Shown: positions 55,673-63,077 of the stretch, one piece after another
Layout of the letters: the number at the start of each line of letters is the position of its first letter
Numbering within the stretch: the first letter of the stretch is position 1
From: Alphaproteobacteria bacterium
GTDB taxonomy: Bacteria; Pseudomonadota; Alphaproteobacteria; Micropepsales; Micropepsaceae
Length of the DNA stretch: 64,000 bases
Reading direction: 5' to 3'
NCBI GenBank assembly: GCA_023259375.1
Contig: JAHFQC010000020.1
Span: 1-64,000, forward strand
The notes under the pieces: model-generated
The model's database searches: none
The model's input: the letters and a program-made list of their open reading frames with translations, nothing else
What the model was told of the DNA's origin: nothing
Translations under genes and position numbers: made by a program

Positions 55673-57166
55673 CTAGAATTCCGTCCAATCGCTCGACGCT
55701 TCCTGCGCCGGAGCCGCGGCAGATCCCCCGACGGCAGCACGCCGCGGAGCCGCTACGGGCCGAGGGGGCTTCGGCGCGACCCTTGACGGCGTGGGACGAG
55801 TGGTTCTCACCGTCAGTCCTTCGCCGCCAACCGTGAAGAAGCCCATGAGCTCGGCCAGACGATTGGATTCCTGCGCCAGATTGCGCGAGGCCGCCGTCGA
55901 TTCTTCGACCATCGCCGCATTCTGCTGTGTCACCTGATCCATCTGGGCGACAGCCGCATTCACCTGTTCGATGCCGGTGGACTGTTGCTCGGCCGCCTGC
56001 GCCATTTCGGTGACCAGAGTGTTGATCTGCACGACCTGATCGACAATGCGCTTCAGGGCCTGGCCGGACTCGCCGACGAACTTGACGCCCGCGCCAACCT
56101 GTTCGCTTGAGGTCTTGATCAGCGTCTTGATTTCCTTGGCTGCCTCGCTGGAGCGCTGCGCCAGAGCACGCACTTCCGAGGCCACGACCGCAAAGCCCTT
56201 GCCCGCATCGCCGGCGCGCGCCGCTTCGACGCCCGCGTTCAATGCCAGCAGGTTGGTCTGGAACGCGATCTCGTCGATCACGCCGATGATGTCGGTGATC
56301 TTCTTCGAGGACTGCGAAATCGCATCCATGGCGTTGACTGCGGTCTCGACCACCTGGCCGCCGGTCTCGGCAACCTGTTTGGCGTTGCCCACGCTCTGCG
56401 AAGCCTCGCGGGCATTCGCAGCGGTCTTCTTGACCGTGGCGGTGATCTCTTCGAGTGCGGCAGCGGTCTCTTCGAGCGACGCAGCCTGCTGTTCGGTGCG
56501 ACGCGACAGGTCGTCGGCAGCCTGCGAAATCTCCGAAGAACCGGAGGTGATCAGGCCCGTGGTCGAATGGACGTTGCGGACGGTTTCCTGCAGACGGTCC
56601 ATGGCCGCGTTAAAGTCGGTCTTCAACTTGGCGAACTTGCCGGTCAACTCGACGGTGACGCGATGGGTCAAGTCACCCTTGGCGAGATGATCGAGGCCTT
56701 CGCCAATGCCCTTGATCGTCGCTTCGGTCTGTTCGGCCTCAATGAAGTGGTACACCACGACGGCCACGTCGGTGAACACCGACTTCATCAGGCTGTTCAC
56801 GAGTTCGCGGCGGCGGGGATCATACAACGGAGCGTGATCCAGCAGCGAATTGACCAGACCGGCCGCCCAGTTCGGATAGACGTTGGCGAGATAGTTCGTC
56901 AGATCGGTTCTGCCGCTGATCTCCTTGATGATCTCGGCCTGGACCTTGAAGTAGTTCGGCGACAGATCGCCGGTGGCGACGTGACGGAATTTCACGCGCT
57001 CGATCGCCAAAACGTCCGGCGGCATCACCGTCAGACTGGAGTCGGCGGCGCGATAAGCATCCAGCAGCGCCTTGTCGACACCGCTGCCCACGCGCTTATG
57101 AACAATTTCACCGACGGCGCGCCGATCCTGCGACCATGGGGGCAGTTTTTCTTCCAAAACGCTCAT
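55673..57166 (-). CDS. Soluble methyl-accepting chemotaxis protein with C-terminal docking pentapeptide
   Basis: A 497-residue chemoreceptor with no membrane span. Residues 15-150 are an all-helical sensor ([20 protein letters not shown], then [20 protein letters not shown]). This loosely recalls globin-coupled sensors, but the haem-ligand histidine expected in the HVRIGL-type motif is not seen, so it may be a haemless relative or something else. A HAMP-like stretch (about 150-200) and the signalling domain ([20 protein letters not shown]) follow. A Pro/Arg/Ala-rich linker ends in DWTEF, matching the xWxxF docking peptide for CheR. GAGGGA lies before the ATG at 57166. It is co-oriented with cheW. 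Confidence 0.9.
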   Translation of the reverse strand: MSVLEEKLPPWSQDRRAVGEIVHKRVGSGVDKALLDAYRAADSSLTVMPPDVLAIERVKFRHVATGDLSPNYFKVQAEIIKEISGRTDLTNYLANVYPNWAAGLVNSLLDHAPLYDPRRRELVNSLMKSVFTDVAVVVYHFIEAEQTEATIKGIGEGLDHLAKGDLTHRVTVELTGKFAKLKTDFNAAMDRLQETVRNVHSTTGLITSGSSEISQAADDLSRRTEQQAASLEETAAALEEITATVKKTAANAREASQSVGNAKQVAETGGQVVETAVNAMDAISQSSKKITDIIGVIDEIAFQTNLLALNAGVEAARAGDAGKGFAVVASEVRALAQRSSEAAKEIKTLIKTSSEQVGAGVKFVGESGQALKRIVDQVVQINTLVTEMAQAAEQQSTGIEQVNAAVAQMDQVTQQNAAMVEESTAASRNLAQESNRLAELMGFFTVGGEGLTVRTTRPTPSRVAPKPPRPVAAPRRAAVGGSAAAPAQEASSDWTEF

Positions 57167-57392
57167 CTGACCGTTCCCTCTTCAATCGTGCGTTGCAGGC
57201 GCGGCGTTGCGCCCCCGCATCAGCCTGATGCTGTTTCCGCCAATCCAGGCTGGAAGCATTCGAGGGAAGAGTGACGGGAAAAAGTCTATAACCGGTAATC
57301 AAAAGCAGCTGGCGGGGCCGCCACACCCGTAAAAAATGATAGGGACTTATACCGATGCGGGCCCACCGTGCCTTTCGGGCAACCGTGCCCCC

Positions 57393-60300
57393 CTACACTG
57401 ACTCCACCTCCAGCACGCCCGGGATGACGCGCAGGGTGTCCTTCAGGGCGGAGGTGACCTGGTGGCGCTTGGGCAAGGCGATTTCGACTTCTTCGCCCTG
57501 GCCTCCCGGTACCACCAATGTAACGATGCCCTTGCCGGGATTTTTCAGCGCTCCGGCAATCCCGGGAATGGCAGCCTCGTCGTTGACATGCAAGCGCAAG
57601 CCCTCGCCGGCATGCATGGCTTCGGTTTCCAGGTCCTTGACCCAGGTAGCCCGCAGCTTCAGCTCATCGCCTTCCCAGGTCGCCACCAGCTTGATCAGCA
57701 CCGACTTGCCGGCATCGAGCAGATGGCGCGTGGCGGCGAGCACTTCGGAGAAGAACATCACTTCGTACATGCCGGTGGGATCGGAGAACGAGCAGAACGC
57801 ATACATCTGGTCGTTCTTGCCGCGCCGCTCCATTTTGCGGATCACCGTGCCGGCTAGCACTGGCGTGGAAGCACTGCGCCGGTCTTCGAGCACTTCGGCG
57901 TAGGTCACCGCCTGCAGCCGCTTCAGCGCGACGCGATACTGGTCGAGCGGATGACCCGACAGATAGAAGCCCATGGCGCCGAATTCCTCGCCAAGGCGTT
58001 CGTGCGGCGGCCAGTCATTCACCGCCGGCAGACGCAAATCGGCCTTGGCGGGGCCGCCGCCGAACAGGCTCACCTGCCCGCTTTCGCGCTCGCTGGTGGC
58101 CGCTTGAGCCGCCGCGAGAATGACATCGGCCCCTTCCACCACCTGGCGGCGGTTCTTGTTGAGGCTGTCGAACGCCCCGGCGCGCGCCAGGTTTTCCACC
58201 ACCCGCTTGTTGATCTGCTTGGGATCGACGCGGTTGGCGAAATCGGCAAGCGACTTGAACGGACCGCCCTGTTTGCGCACCTCGACCAGATGGTCCATCG
58301 CCTGACGGCCGACTCCCTTGATCGCCGCCAGCGCGTAATAGATTTCCTTCTTCTCGGCATCGACCGAGAACACCGCCGTCGAACGGTTGACGTCGGGCTG
58401 CAGCACAGAAATGCCGAGACGTTGGGCCTCCTGGCGGAAGACATTCAAACGATCGGTCTGACCCATATCGAGGGTCATCGACGCGGCGAGGAATTCGACC
58501 GGGTAATGCGCCTTCAGATACGCCGTCTGGTAGGCGACGTGGGCGTAGGCCGCGGCATGGCCCTTGTTGAAGCCGTAACCGGCGAACTTGGCGGCCTGGT
58601 CGAAGATCTGCTCGGCGATCTCGGGCTTGACGCCGCGCTCGGAGGCGCCTTTCAGGAAGCGTTCGCGCTCCTTGACCATTTCCGCCACGATCTTCTTGCC
58701 CATGGCGCGGCGCAGATTATCGGCCTGGCCCATGGTGTAGCCGGCCAGTTCCTGGGCGATGTGCATGACGTCTTCCTGATACGTCATGACGCCGTAAGTA
58801 TCTTTCAGGATCGGCTCGAGCTTGGGATGGAGGTACTCCGGCTCCTCCTTGCCGTTCTTGACGGCAATGTATTTCGGGATCGAGTCCATCGGACCCGGGC
58901 GGTAAAGCGCCACAAGCGCGACGAGGTCGTTGATGCGGTCGGGTTTCATCTTGCGCATCAGGTCGCGCATGCCCGTGGATTCCAACTGGAACACGCCGAC
59001 GCTGTCGCCCTTGGCCAGCATCTCGAAGGTCGGCGCATCGGTGAAATCGAGACTGGCGGCATCGATCTCAATGCCGCGCTGGGCGATCAAGTCCTGCGCC
59101 TTGGCGATCACCGTCAGGGTCTTGAGGCCGAGGAAGTCGAACTTCACCAGGCCGGATTTTTCCGAGCCCTTGTAGTCGAACTGCGCCACCGGCACGTCGG
59201 AGCGCGGATCGAGGTAAAGCGGCAAAAGCTCGTCGAGCGGACGATCGCCGATGATGACGCCGGCCGGATGGGTCGAAACGTTGCGGTAGAGCCCTTCCAC
59301 CTTCTTGGCAATCGCGAACAGGCGCTGAGCGATCGGCTCTTGCTCGGCAATCTGCTGCAGCCGAGGCTCGCCCTCAATCGCTTCGTCGATGGTGATGTGC
59401 TTGCCGGGCTGACCCGGGATCAGCTTGGCGATGCGGTCGACCAGACCGAGCGGCATCTGCAGCACGCGACCGACGTCGCGCACCGCGGCGCGCGCCTGCA
59501 ACGAACCCAGCGCCAGGATGTGACCGACCTTGTCGTGGCCATACTTGTCGCGCACGTAATGCACGACCTCTTCGCGCCGCTCCTGACAGAAGTCGATGTC
59601 AAAGTCAGGCATCGAAATACGTTCCGGGTTGAGGAAGCGTTCGAAGAAGAGACCGAACCGCAACGGGTCGAGGTTGGTGATGTCGAGCGACCACGCCACC
59701 AGCGAGGCGGCGCCGGAACCACGAACGCCGACCGGGATGTTCTGGGCGCGGGTCCACTTCATGAAGTCGGACACGATCAGGAAGTAGCCCGGGAACTGCA
59801 TCTTGATGATGACGTCGAGCTCGTAATCCAGGCGCTCGTCATAGGCCTTGCGGTCGGCATAAAGCCCGTTTTTGGCCAGGCGCCGTTCGAGGCCGGATTT
59901 CGCCTGCGCCTTCAATTCCTCTTCCGCCGAGAGCCCGGACACCGGCTCGAACAGCGGCAACAGCGGGTGCCGTTTGATCGGCTTGGCGGCGCAGCGCTGG
60001 GCGATTTCGATGGTGTTGGCGATCGCTTCCGGTAAGTCGGCGAACTTGGCCGCCATCTCACCGGCAGACTTGAAGCGGTGTTCGGGCGTGACCCGGCGGC
60101 GGTCTTCCACTGACACATAGGTGCCGTCGCCGATGCACAAGAGCGCGTCGTGCGCCTCGTACATGTCGGCTTTGCCGAAGTGACAATCGTTGGTGGCGAC
60201 CAGCGGCAGCTTCTTGTCATAGGCCAGATCGATCAGCCCGCCTTCCGCCGCACGCTCCTCGGGCAGGTCGTGGCGCTGCAATTCCACGTACAGCCGGTTC

Positions 60301-60815
60301 GGGAAGATGGTGGACAGCGTGTCGAGCAGCTCCGCCGCCGCATCCATCTGACCGGTCTCGACCAGCTTGTTGAGCGGACCGCCGGGACCGCCGGTGATCG
60401 CGATGATGCCTTCGTTGTACGCGGCCAGGGTCTTGGCCGTGACGTGCGGCCAGTCGCCGGCGGGGACATCGAGATAACAGCTCGACAGCAGCTTGCAGAG
60501 ACTTTGATAGCCAGCCGGGCTTTGGACATAGATCGGCAGATAGGGCGGCTTGGGGCGGGAGCCGAGGGTCGAACCGCCCACCAGATCCACCGCCAGCATC
60601 ACCCCGACGATCGGCTGCACCCCGGCCTTGGCCACGGTGTCGGTCCAGTCGAACACGCCGAACACCTGATTGACGTCGGTGACGGCCACCGCCGGCATGG
60701 CGTTCTCGACGCATAGCTTGGCCAGCTCCTTGGGGCGGATCGCGCCCTCGATCAGCGAGTAGGCGCTCTTCACCCGGAGATGGACAAACCCGGCCGGTTT
60801 CTTCCCGTCAGCCAA
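57393..60815 (-). CDS. dnaE: DNA polymerase III alpha subunit
   Basis: A 1140-residue replicative polymerase of the DnaE1 type. The PHP domain starts FVHLRVKSAYSLIEGAIRPK; the palm carries MPDFDIDFCQERREEVVHYV with the catalytic Asp pair, and KFDFLGLKTL and GVFQLESTGMRDLMRKMKPD are diagnostic; an OB domain and C-terminus follow. The start is TTG at 60815, with AAGGAG seven bases upstream, and it lies 8 bases inside the preceding DUF3788-like gene. No ATG occurs near it, so the rare TTG start looks real. Confidence 0.96.
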   Translation of the reverse strand: MADGKKPAGFVHLRVKSAYSLIEGAIRPKELAKLCVENAMPAVAVTDVNQVFGVFDWTDTVAKAGVQPIVGVMLAVDLVGGSTLGSRPKPPYLPIYVQSPAGYQSLCKLLSSCYLDVPAGDWPHVTAKTLAAYNEGIIAITGGPGGPLNKLVETGQMDAAAELLDTLSTIFPNRLYVELQRHDLPEERAAEGGLIDLAYDKKLPLVATNDCHFGKADMYEAHDALLCIGDGTYVSVEDRRRVTPEHRFKSAGEMAAKFADLPEAIANTIEIAQRCAAKPIKRHPLLPLFEPVSGLSAEEELKAQAKSGLERRLAKNGLYADRKAYDERLDYELDVIIKMQFPGYFLIVSDFMKWTRAQNIPVGVRGSGAASLVAWSLDITNLDPLRFGLFFERFLNPERISMPDFDIDFCQERREEVVHYVRDKYGHDKVGHILALGSLQARAAVRDVGRVLQMPLGLVDRIAKLIPGQPGKHITIDEAIEGEPRLQQIAEQEPIAQRLFAIAKKVEGLYRNVSTHPAGVIIGDRPLDELLPLYLDPRSDVPVAQFDYKGSEKSGLVKFDFLGLKTLTVIAKAQDLIAQRGIEIDAASLDFTDAPTFEMLAKGDSVGVFQLESTGMRDLMRKMKPDRINDLVALVALYRPGPMDSIPKYIAVKNGKEEPEYLHPKLEPILKDTYGVMTYQEDVMHIAQELAGYTMGQADNLRRAMGKKIVAEMVKERERFLKGASERGVKPEIAEQIFDQAAKFAGYGFNKGHAAAYAHVAYQTAYLKAHYPVEFLAASMTLDMGQTDRLNVFRQEAQRLGISVLQPDVNRSTAVFSVDAEKKEIYYALAAIKGVGRQAMDHLVEVRKQGGPFKSLADFANRVDPKQINKRVVENLARAGAFDSLNKNRRQVVEGADVILAAAQAATSERESGQVSLFGGGPAKADLRLPAVNDWPPHERLGEEFGAMGFYLSGHPLDQYRVALKRLQAVTYAEVLEDRRSASTPVLAGTVIRKMERRGKNDQMYAFCSFSDPTGMYEVMFFSEVLAATRHLLDAGKSVLIKLVATWEGDELKLRATWVKDLETEAMHAGEGLRLHVNDEAAIPGIAGALKNPGKGIVTLVVPGGQGEEVEIALPKRHQVTSALKDTLRVIPGVLEVESV

Positions 60816-61329
60816 AACTCACTCCTTCGGCGCACTTTATTTTATGGTCGCGCTTCTTATCCGAAAACCGGGAGCCACTTTTCAGGAAGCGCTCCAGCTT
60901 ATATTCCACCAACTTCGCGATCCCCGGCACGTCGGCGGCGGTCGCGGGGGCGATCTGGATGTAATGTCCCTCGGGATAGATCTTGGCCTCCCCCGCCAGC
61001 TTCTTGATCCGGGCCGGCAGCTTGGCCGCCGTGGCCAGACCGAAAGCCCGCTCACCGAGCATGACGCGAACCTCAACCGCCCCCGGCTGGGGCATGAGGT
61101 AGACCAGATTGCGGTCCTTCTTGCGCAGGACGGCATAAACCCCGAACGGCAACTTGGCCGGGCGCCAGTCGAGGTCACAGGGCACGATGGCCTGGACCGC
61201 CGCAACCACCGCGTCCCAGACCGAAGCGGCCGGACCGATCTCGGCGGCCAGAACCGCCGGGTCGGGCGCCTTGGCAACGGCGGGCTTCTTCTTCGGGGCG
61301 GACTTCTTGACCTTCTTGACGGCAGCCAT
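60808..61329 (-). CDS. DUF3788-like protein with basic N-terminal tail
   Basis: A 173-residue protein. A Lys/Pro/Ala-rich tail (VKKVKKSAPKKKPAVAK) precedes a DUF3788-like domain: VWDAVVAAVQAIVPCDLDWR, VLRKKDRNLVYLMPQPG, EVRVMLGERAFGLA. It is a paralogue of the gene just upstream, whose stop directly touches its ATG at 61329 (TGAATG). Its 3' end overlaps dnaE by 8 bases, so all three genes are probably co-transcribed. Molecular role unknown; the basic tail might bind nucleic acid. Confidence 0.75.
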   Translation of the reverse strand: MAAVKKVKKSAPKKKPAVAKAPDPAVLAAEIGPAASVWDAVVAAVQAIVPCDLDWRPAKLPFGVYAVLRKKDRNLVYLMPQPGAVEVRVMLGERAFGLATAAKLPARIKKLAGEAKIYPEGHYIQIAPATAADVPGIAKLVEYKLERFLKSGSRFSDKKRDHKIKCAEGVSFG

Positions 61330-61755
61330 TCAGTCCTCCGCCTCGACGACGCACTGGGCCAGGGTGAGGACTTCGGCGACGTCGGCCTCGGTCTTGGCCA
61401 CGAAGCGGATGCCCCGCCCTTCGGCGGTCGGCTTGGTGTCGGCCAGCATCTGCTTGATCGCCGGACGGAGGTCAGAGCGCATGGCGAGCTGGAAGGCGTA
61501 GCCGTTCAGCACCACTCCGACCAGAAGCCGGCCGGCCATCGGCATCAGGAAGATGATCGTCTTATCGCGGCGGCGGACCAGACACATCCGGCCGAACGCC
61601 AGCTCCGACGGACGCCACTCCTGGACCAAGGGGCCGAACAGCTCCTCGAGTCCGCTCATGATCTGCGGCCACGCCGAGGTGCTGTTGCCGAGCGCGGCAT
61701 GCAATTCGGACGTGGTGGGAGGGACGACATCCTTCCTCTCTGCCCCACCCGTCAT
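61330..61755 (-). CDS. DUF3788-like protein
   Basis: A 141-residue single-domain protein. AWPQIMSGLEELFGPLVQEW, VRRRDKTIIFLMPMAGRLLV and GVVLNGYAF fit the W..L...L...GPL..EW pattern of DUF3788. It is followed without a gap by a diverged paralogue, so a local duplication is likely. It starts at ATG 61755, about 90 bases after the stop of the tiny SOS-box-linked gene at 61845-61949; no terminator is visible between them. Confidence 0.75.
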   Translation of the reverse strand: MTGGAERKDVVPPTTSELHAALGNSTSAWPQIMSGLEELFGPLVQEWRPSELAFGRMCLVRRRDKTIIFLMPMAGRLLVGVVLNGYAFQLAMRSDLRPAIKQMLADTKPTAEGRGIRFVAKTEADVAEVLTLAQCVVEAED

Positions 61756-61844
61756 GGCTCACTCCCGTGCTCCCGACAGGTTTATGGCGTGAGAGGCGCG
61801 GCCAGAAGACCGCGGCGCGTTCCATCCACAGCTATGCGCGCGCC

Positions 61845-61949
61845 TCAGCTGATCGTCAGAAGCGTCTGCGCGGCCCCAGCGAGGAAAAAACTGGAGGCAA
61901 AAAACACAATCAAACCAATGCCTGCAACGGCGTCCTTCAACCAAGCCAT
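61845..61949 (-). CDS. 34-residue single-span membrane protein under a LexA site
   Basis: A short gene: M-AWLKDAVAGIGLIVFFASS continuing FFLAGAAQTLLTIS. GGAG lies six bases before the ATG at 61949; an ATG four codons upstream (61961) has a poorer site. Residues 8-30 form one hydrophobic helix with small residues and paired phenylalanines; the head is short and amphipathic. About 55 bases upstream lies an exact SOS box within a TTGACA promoter. Tiny SOS-induced inner-membrane proteins that block division are known (SidA of Caulobacter, 29 residues); similarity here is in logic and size, not shown in sequence. Other possibilities are a leader peptide or a chance frame. Confidence 0.5.
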   Translation of the reverse strand: MAWLKDAVAGIGLIVFFASSFFLAGAAQTLLTIS

Positions 61950-61995
61950 CAGCGTCTCCATCGGCTATCCACGGGGCGTCCACAGCCTTATTCAC

Positions 61996-62024
61996 ACCCT
62001 AGTGTTCGCCGTATGTTCTGTCAA
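61996..62024 (-). promoter_or_regulatory. Predicted promoter with LexA site in its spacer
   Basis: On the minus strand TTGACA (62024-62019) is perfect; 17 bases later TAGGGT (62001-61996) is a weak -10. The spacer is filled by the SOS box at 62004-62018. The start site would lie near 61989, about 40 bases before the ATG at 61949. Possible downstream genes on the same transcript are the two DUF3788-like genes and dnaE. Confidence 0.5.
62004..62018 (-). promoter_or_regulatory. LexA/SOS box (exact GTTC-N7-GTTC)
   Basis: GTTCGCCGTATGTTC on the printed strand is an exact match to the alphaproteobacterial LexA site. An 8-base fixed motif should occur about twice by chance on both strands of 64 kb, so the match alone is weak; its place between -35 and -10 in front of a small membrane gene makes it convincing. 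An overlapping palindrome, GTTCT-GTCA-AGAAC (62015-62028), shares its right half. Confidence 0.65.
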
Positions 62025-62077
62025 GAACAAAACGGATACACCTAACTGTCCGAGTTTCTCTAGTGGAGTGGCTGCCA

Positions 62078-62167
62078 ATGATCACCAATTTTATCCTGGT
62101 ATTATTCCACCGAACTGCTCGCCGTCACCAGCCTAGACAGATCCTGTTTCCCGCCGACACTGGCTGA
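62078..62167 (+). CDS. Possible 29-residue peptide divergent from the SOS-linked gene
   Basis: MITNFILVLFHRTARRHQPR, then nine more residues. GGAG lies about 10 bases before the ATG at 62078. A hydrophobic start is followed by a basic stretch. It diverges from the 34-residue gene on the far side of the LexA site, but no promoter stands out on this strand. It may be chance. Confidence 0.2.
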   Translation: MITNFILVLFHRTARRHQPRQILFPADTG

Positions 62168-62349
62168 GAAAGGCCGGGGCATCCGGACCGTCCGCTTGAA
62201 GGCGCTCTGGCGAGAAGAATCGAATCGATTCGGGCGCGCGAATCCCGATTCTGGTACGCCATGATGCCGACGCTCACATGCACGCGCGGAGCGTCAGTGC
62301 ATCGAAGCGGGATATTGTCGGCCGCCATCCCGGCCCAGGCCCACGGAAT
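62168..62349. repeat. Gene-free stretch with a compound hairpin
   Basis: AGAATCG (62216-62222) pairs with CGATTCT (62246-62252), and inside it GATTCG (62227-62232) pairs with CGAATC (62239-62244) around GGCGCG, a two-part stem with a small bulge. It lies about 100 bases beyond the stop of the minus-strand LysE gene. It has no T-run, so it is more likely an RNA-stabilising or protein-binding structure than a simple terminator. No gene is seen here. Confidence 0.45.
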
Positions 62350-62973
62350 CTAGCCCCTGGTCAGCACCAGCTTGAGGCCGAAGCCGACCATCACGGCGCC
62401 AGCGGCGCGCTCGATCCAGTGCCCCATGCGCTGGTAGGCGCGCCGCACCGGCTTGCGGCTGAACAACAGGCTGACGAAGCAGTACCAGACCACGACGTCG
62501 AAGGTGACGATCCCGACCGCGGCCGCGTCGAGCCATAGGGGCGAGCCCGGTTTCAGGAACAGGGTGAAGATCGAGCCGAAATAGACCATCGCCTTCGGGT
62601 TGGTGAGGCCGATCAGCATACCCTTACGGGCGCTGGCCAGAGCCGGAAGCGTTTCGGCACGGCTCGCCTCCTCCGTCTCCGGCGCCTTGCCCGCGCGCAG
62701 GAACTGGATGCCGATCCAGACCAGATAAGCCCCGCCCGCGATTTTCAGCACCAGATAGAGCCAGGGCACGATCTGGAACAGGATGGTCAGCCCGGACAGG
62801 ACGACGGCGCAATAGATCCAGGCCGCAACCAGCAAACCGCCGGTCGCCGCCACCGCCGACCGGGCGCCATAACGGACGGCAATCTGCGAAATCCCAACGA
62901 ACGCCGGTCCCGGCGTGGCGCAGCATAGAAAATCGACGGCAAACAGCGACAGCAGCAGCGAAACCGGGCTCAA
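62350..62973 (-). CDS. LysE/RhtB-family amino acid exporter
   Basis: A 207-residue inner-membrane exporter with six spans. The start region VDFLCCATPGPAFVGISQIA carries the ATPGP motif of the family; GGAYLVWIGIQFLRAG and IGLTNPKAMVYFGSIFTLFL are further hallmarks. The start is TTG at 62973 with AAGGA about 8 bases upstream. Substrates of such proteins are amino acids or their analogues; the one here is unknown. No LysG-type regulator is adjacent, but a MocR-like regulator gene lies upstream in the same direction. Confidence 0.88.
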   Translation of the reverse strand: MSPVSLLLSLFAVDFLCCATPGPAFVGISQIAVRYGARSAVAATGGLLVAAWIYCAVVLSGLTILFQIVPWLYLVLKIAGGAYLVWIGIQFLRAGKAPETEEASRAETLPALASARKGMLIGLTNPKAMVYFGSIFTLFLKPGSPLWLDAAAVGIVTFDVVVWYCFVSLLFSRKPVRRAYQRMGHWIERAAGAVMVGFGLKLVLTRG

Positions 62974-63077
62974 AACACGGGTCCTTTCAGGTGAGGCCGA
63001 AAGGCTAGCATAGGTGTCAAGCCCGAGAGCCGCGCGGGCCGCATGGGGCCGTTGCGTTCACACCCGTGAGACCGGGT

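Noticed and set aside
57951-60035. 694-codon open frame on the plus strand
   Set aside because: It lies entirely antisense to dnaE, which has full polymerase motifs; long antisense frames are a by-product of GC-rich codon use.
61823-61996. Cluster of DnaA-box-like sites near dnaE (TTATTCACA at 61988-61996, weaker ones at 61965 and 61823)
   Set aside because: Only one is a full TTATNCACA match and it overlaps a promoter; no A+T-rich unwinding region or dnaA, so I do not call an origin.
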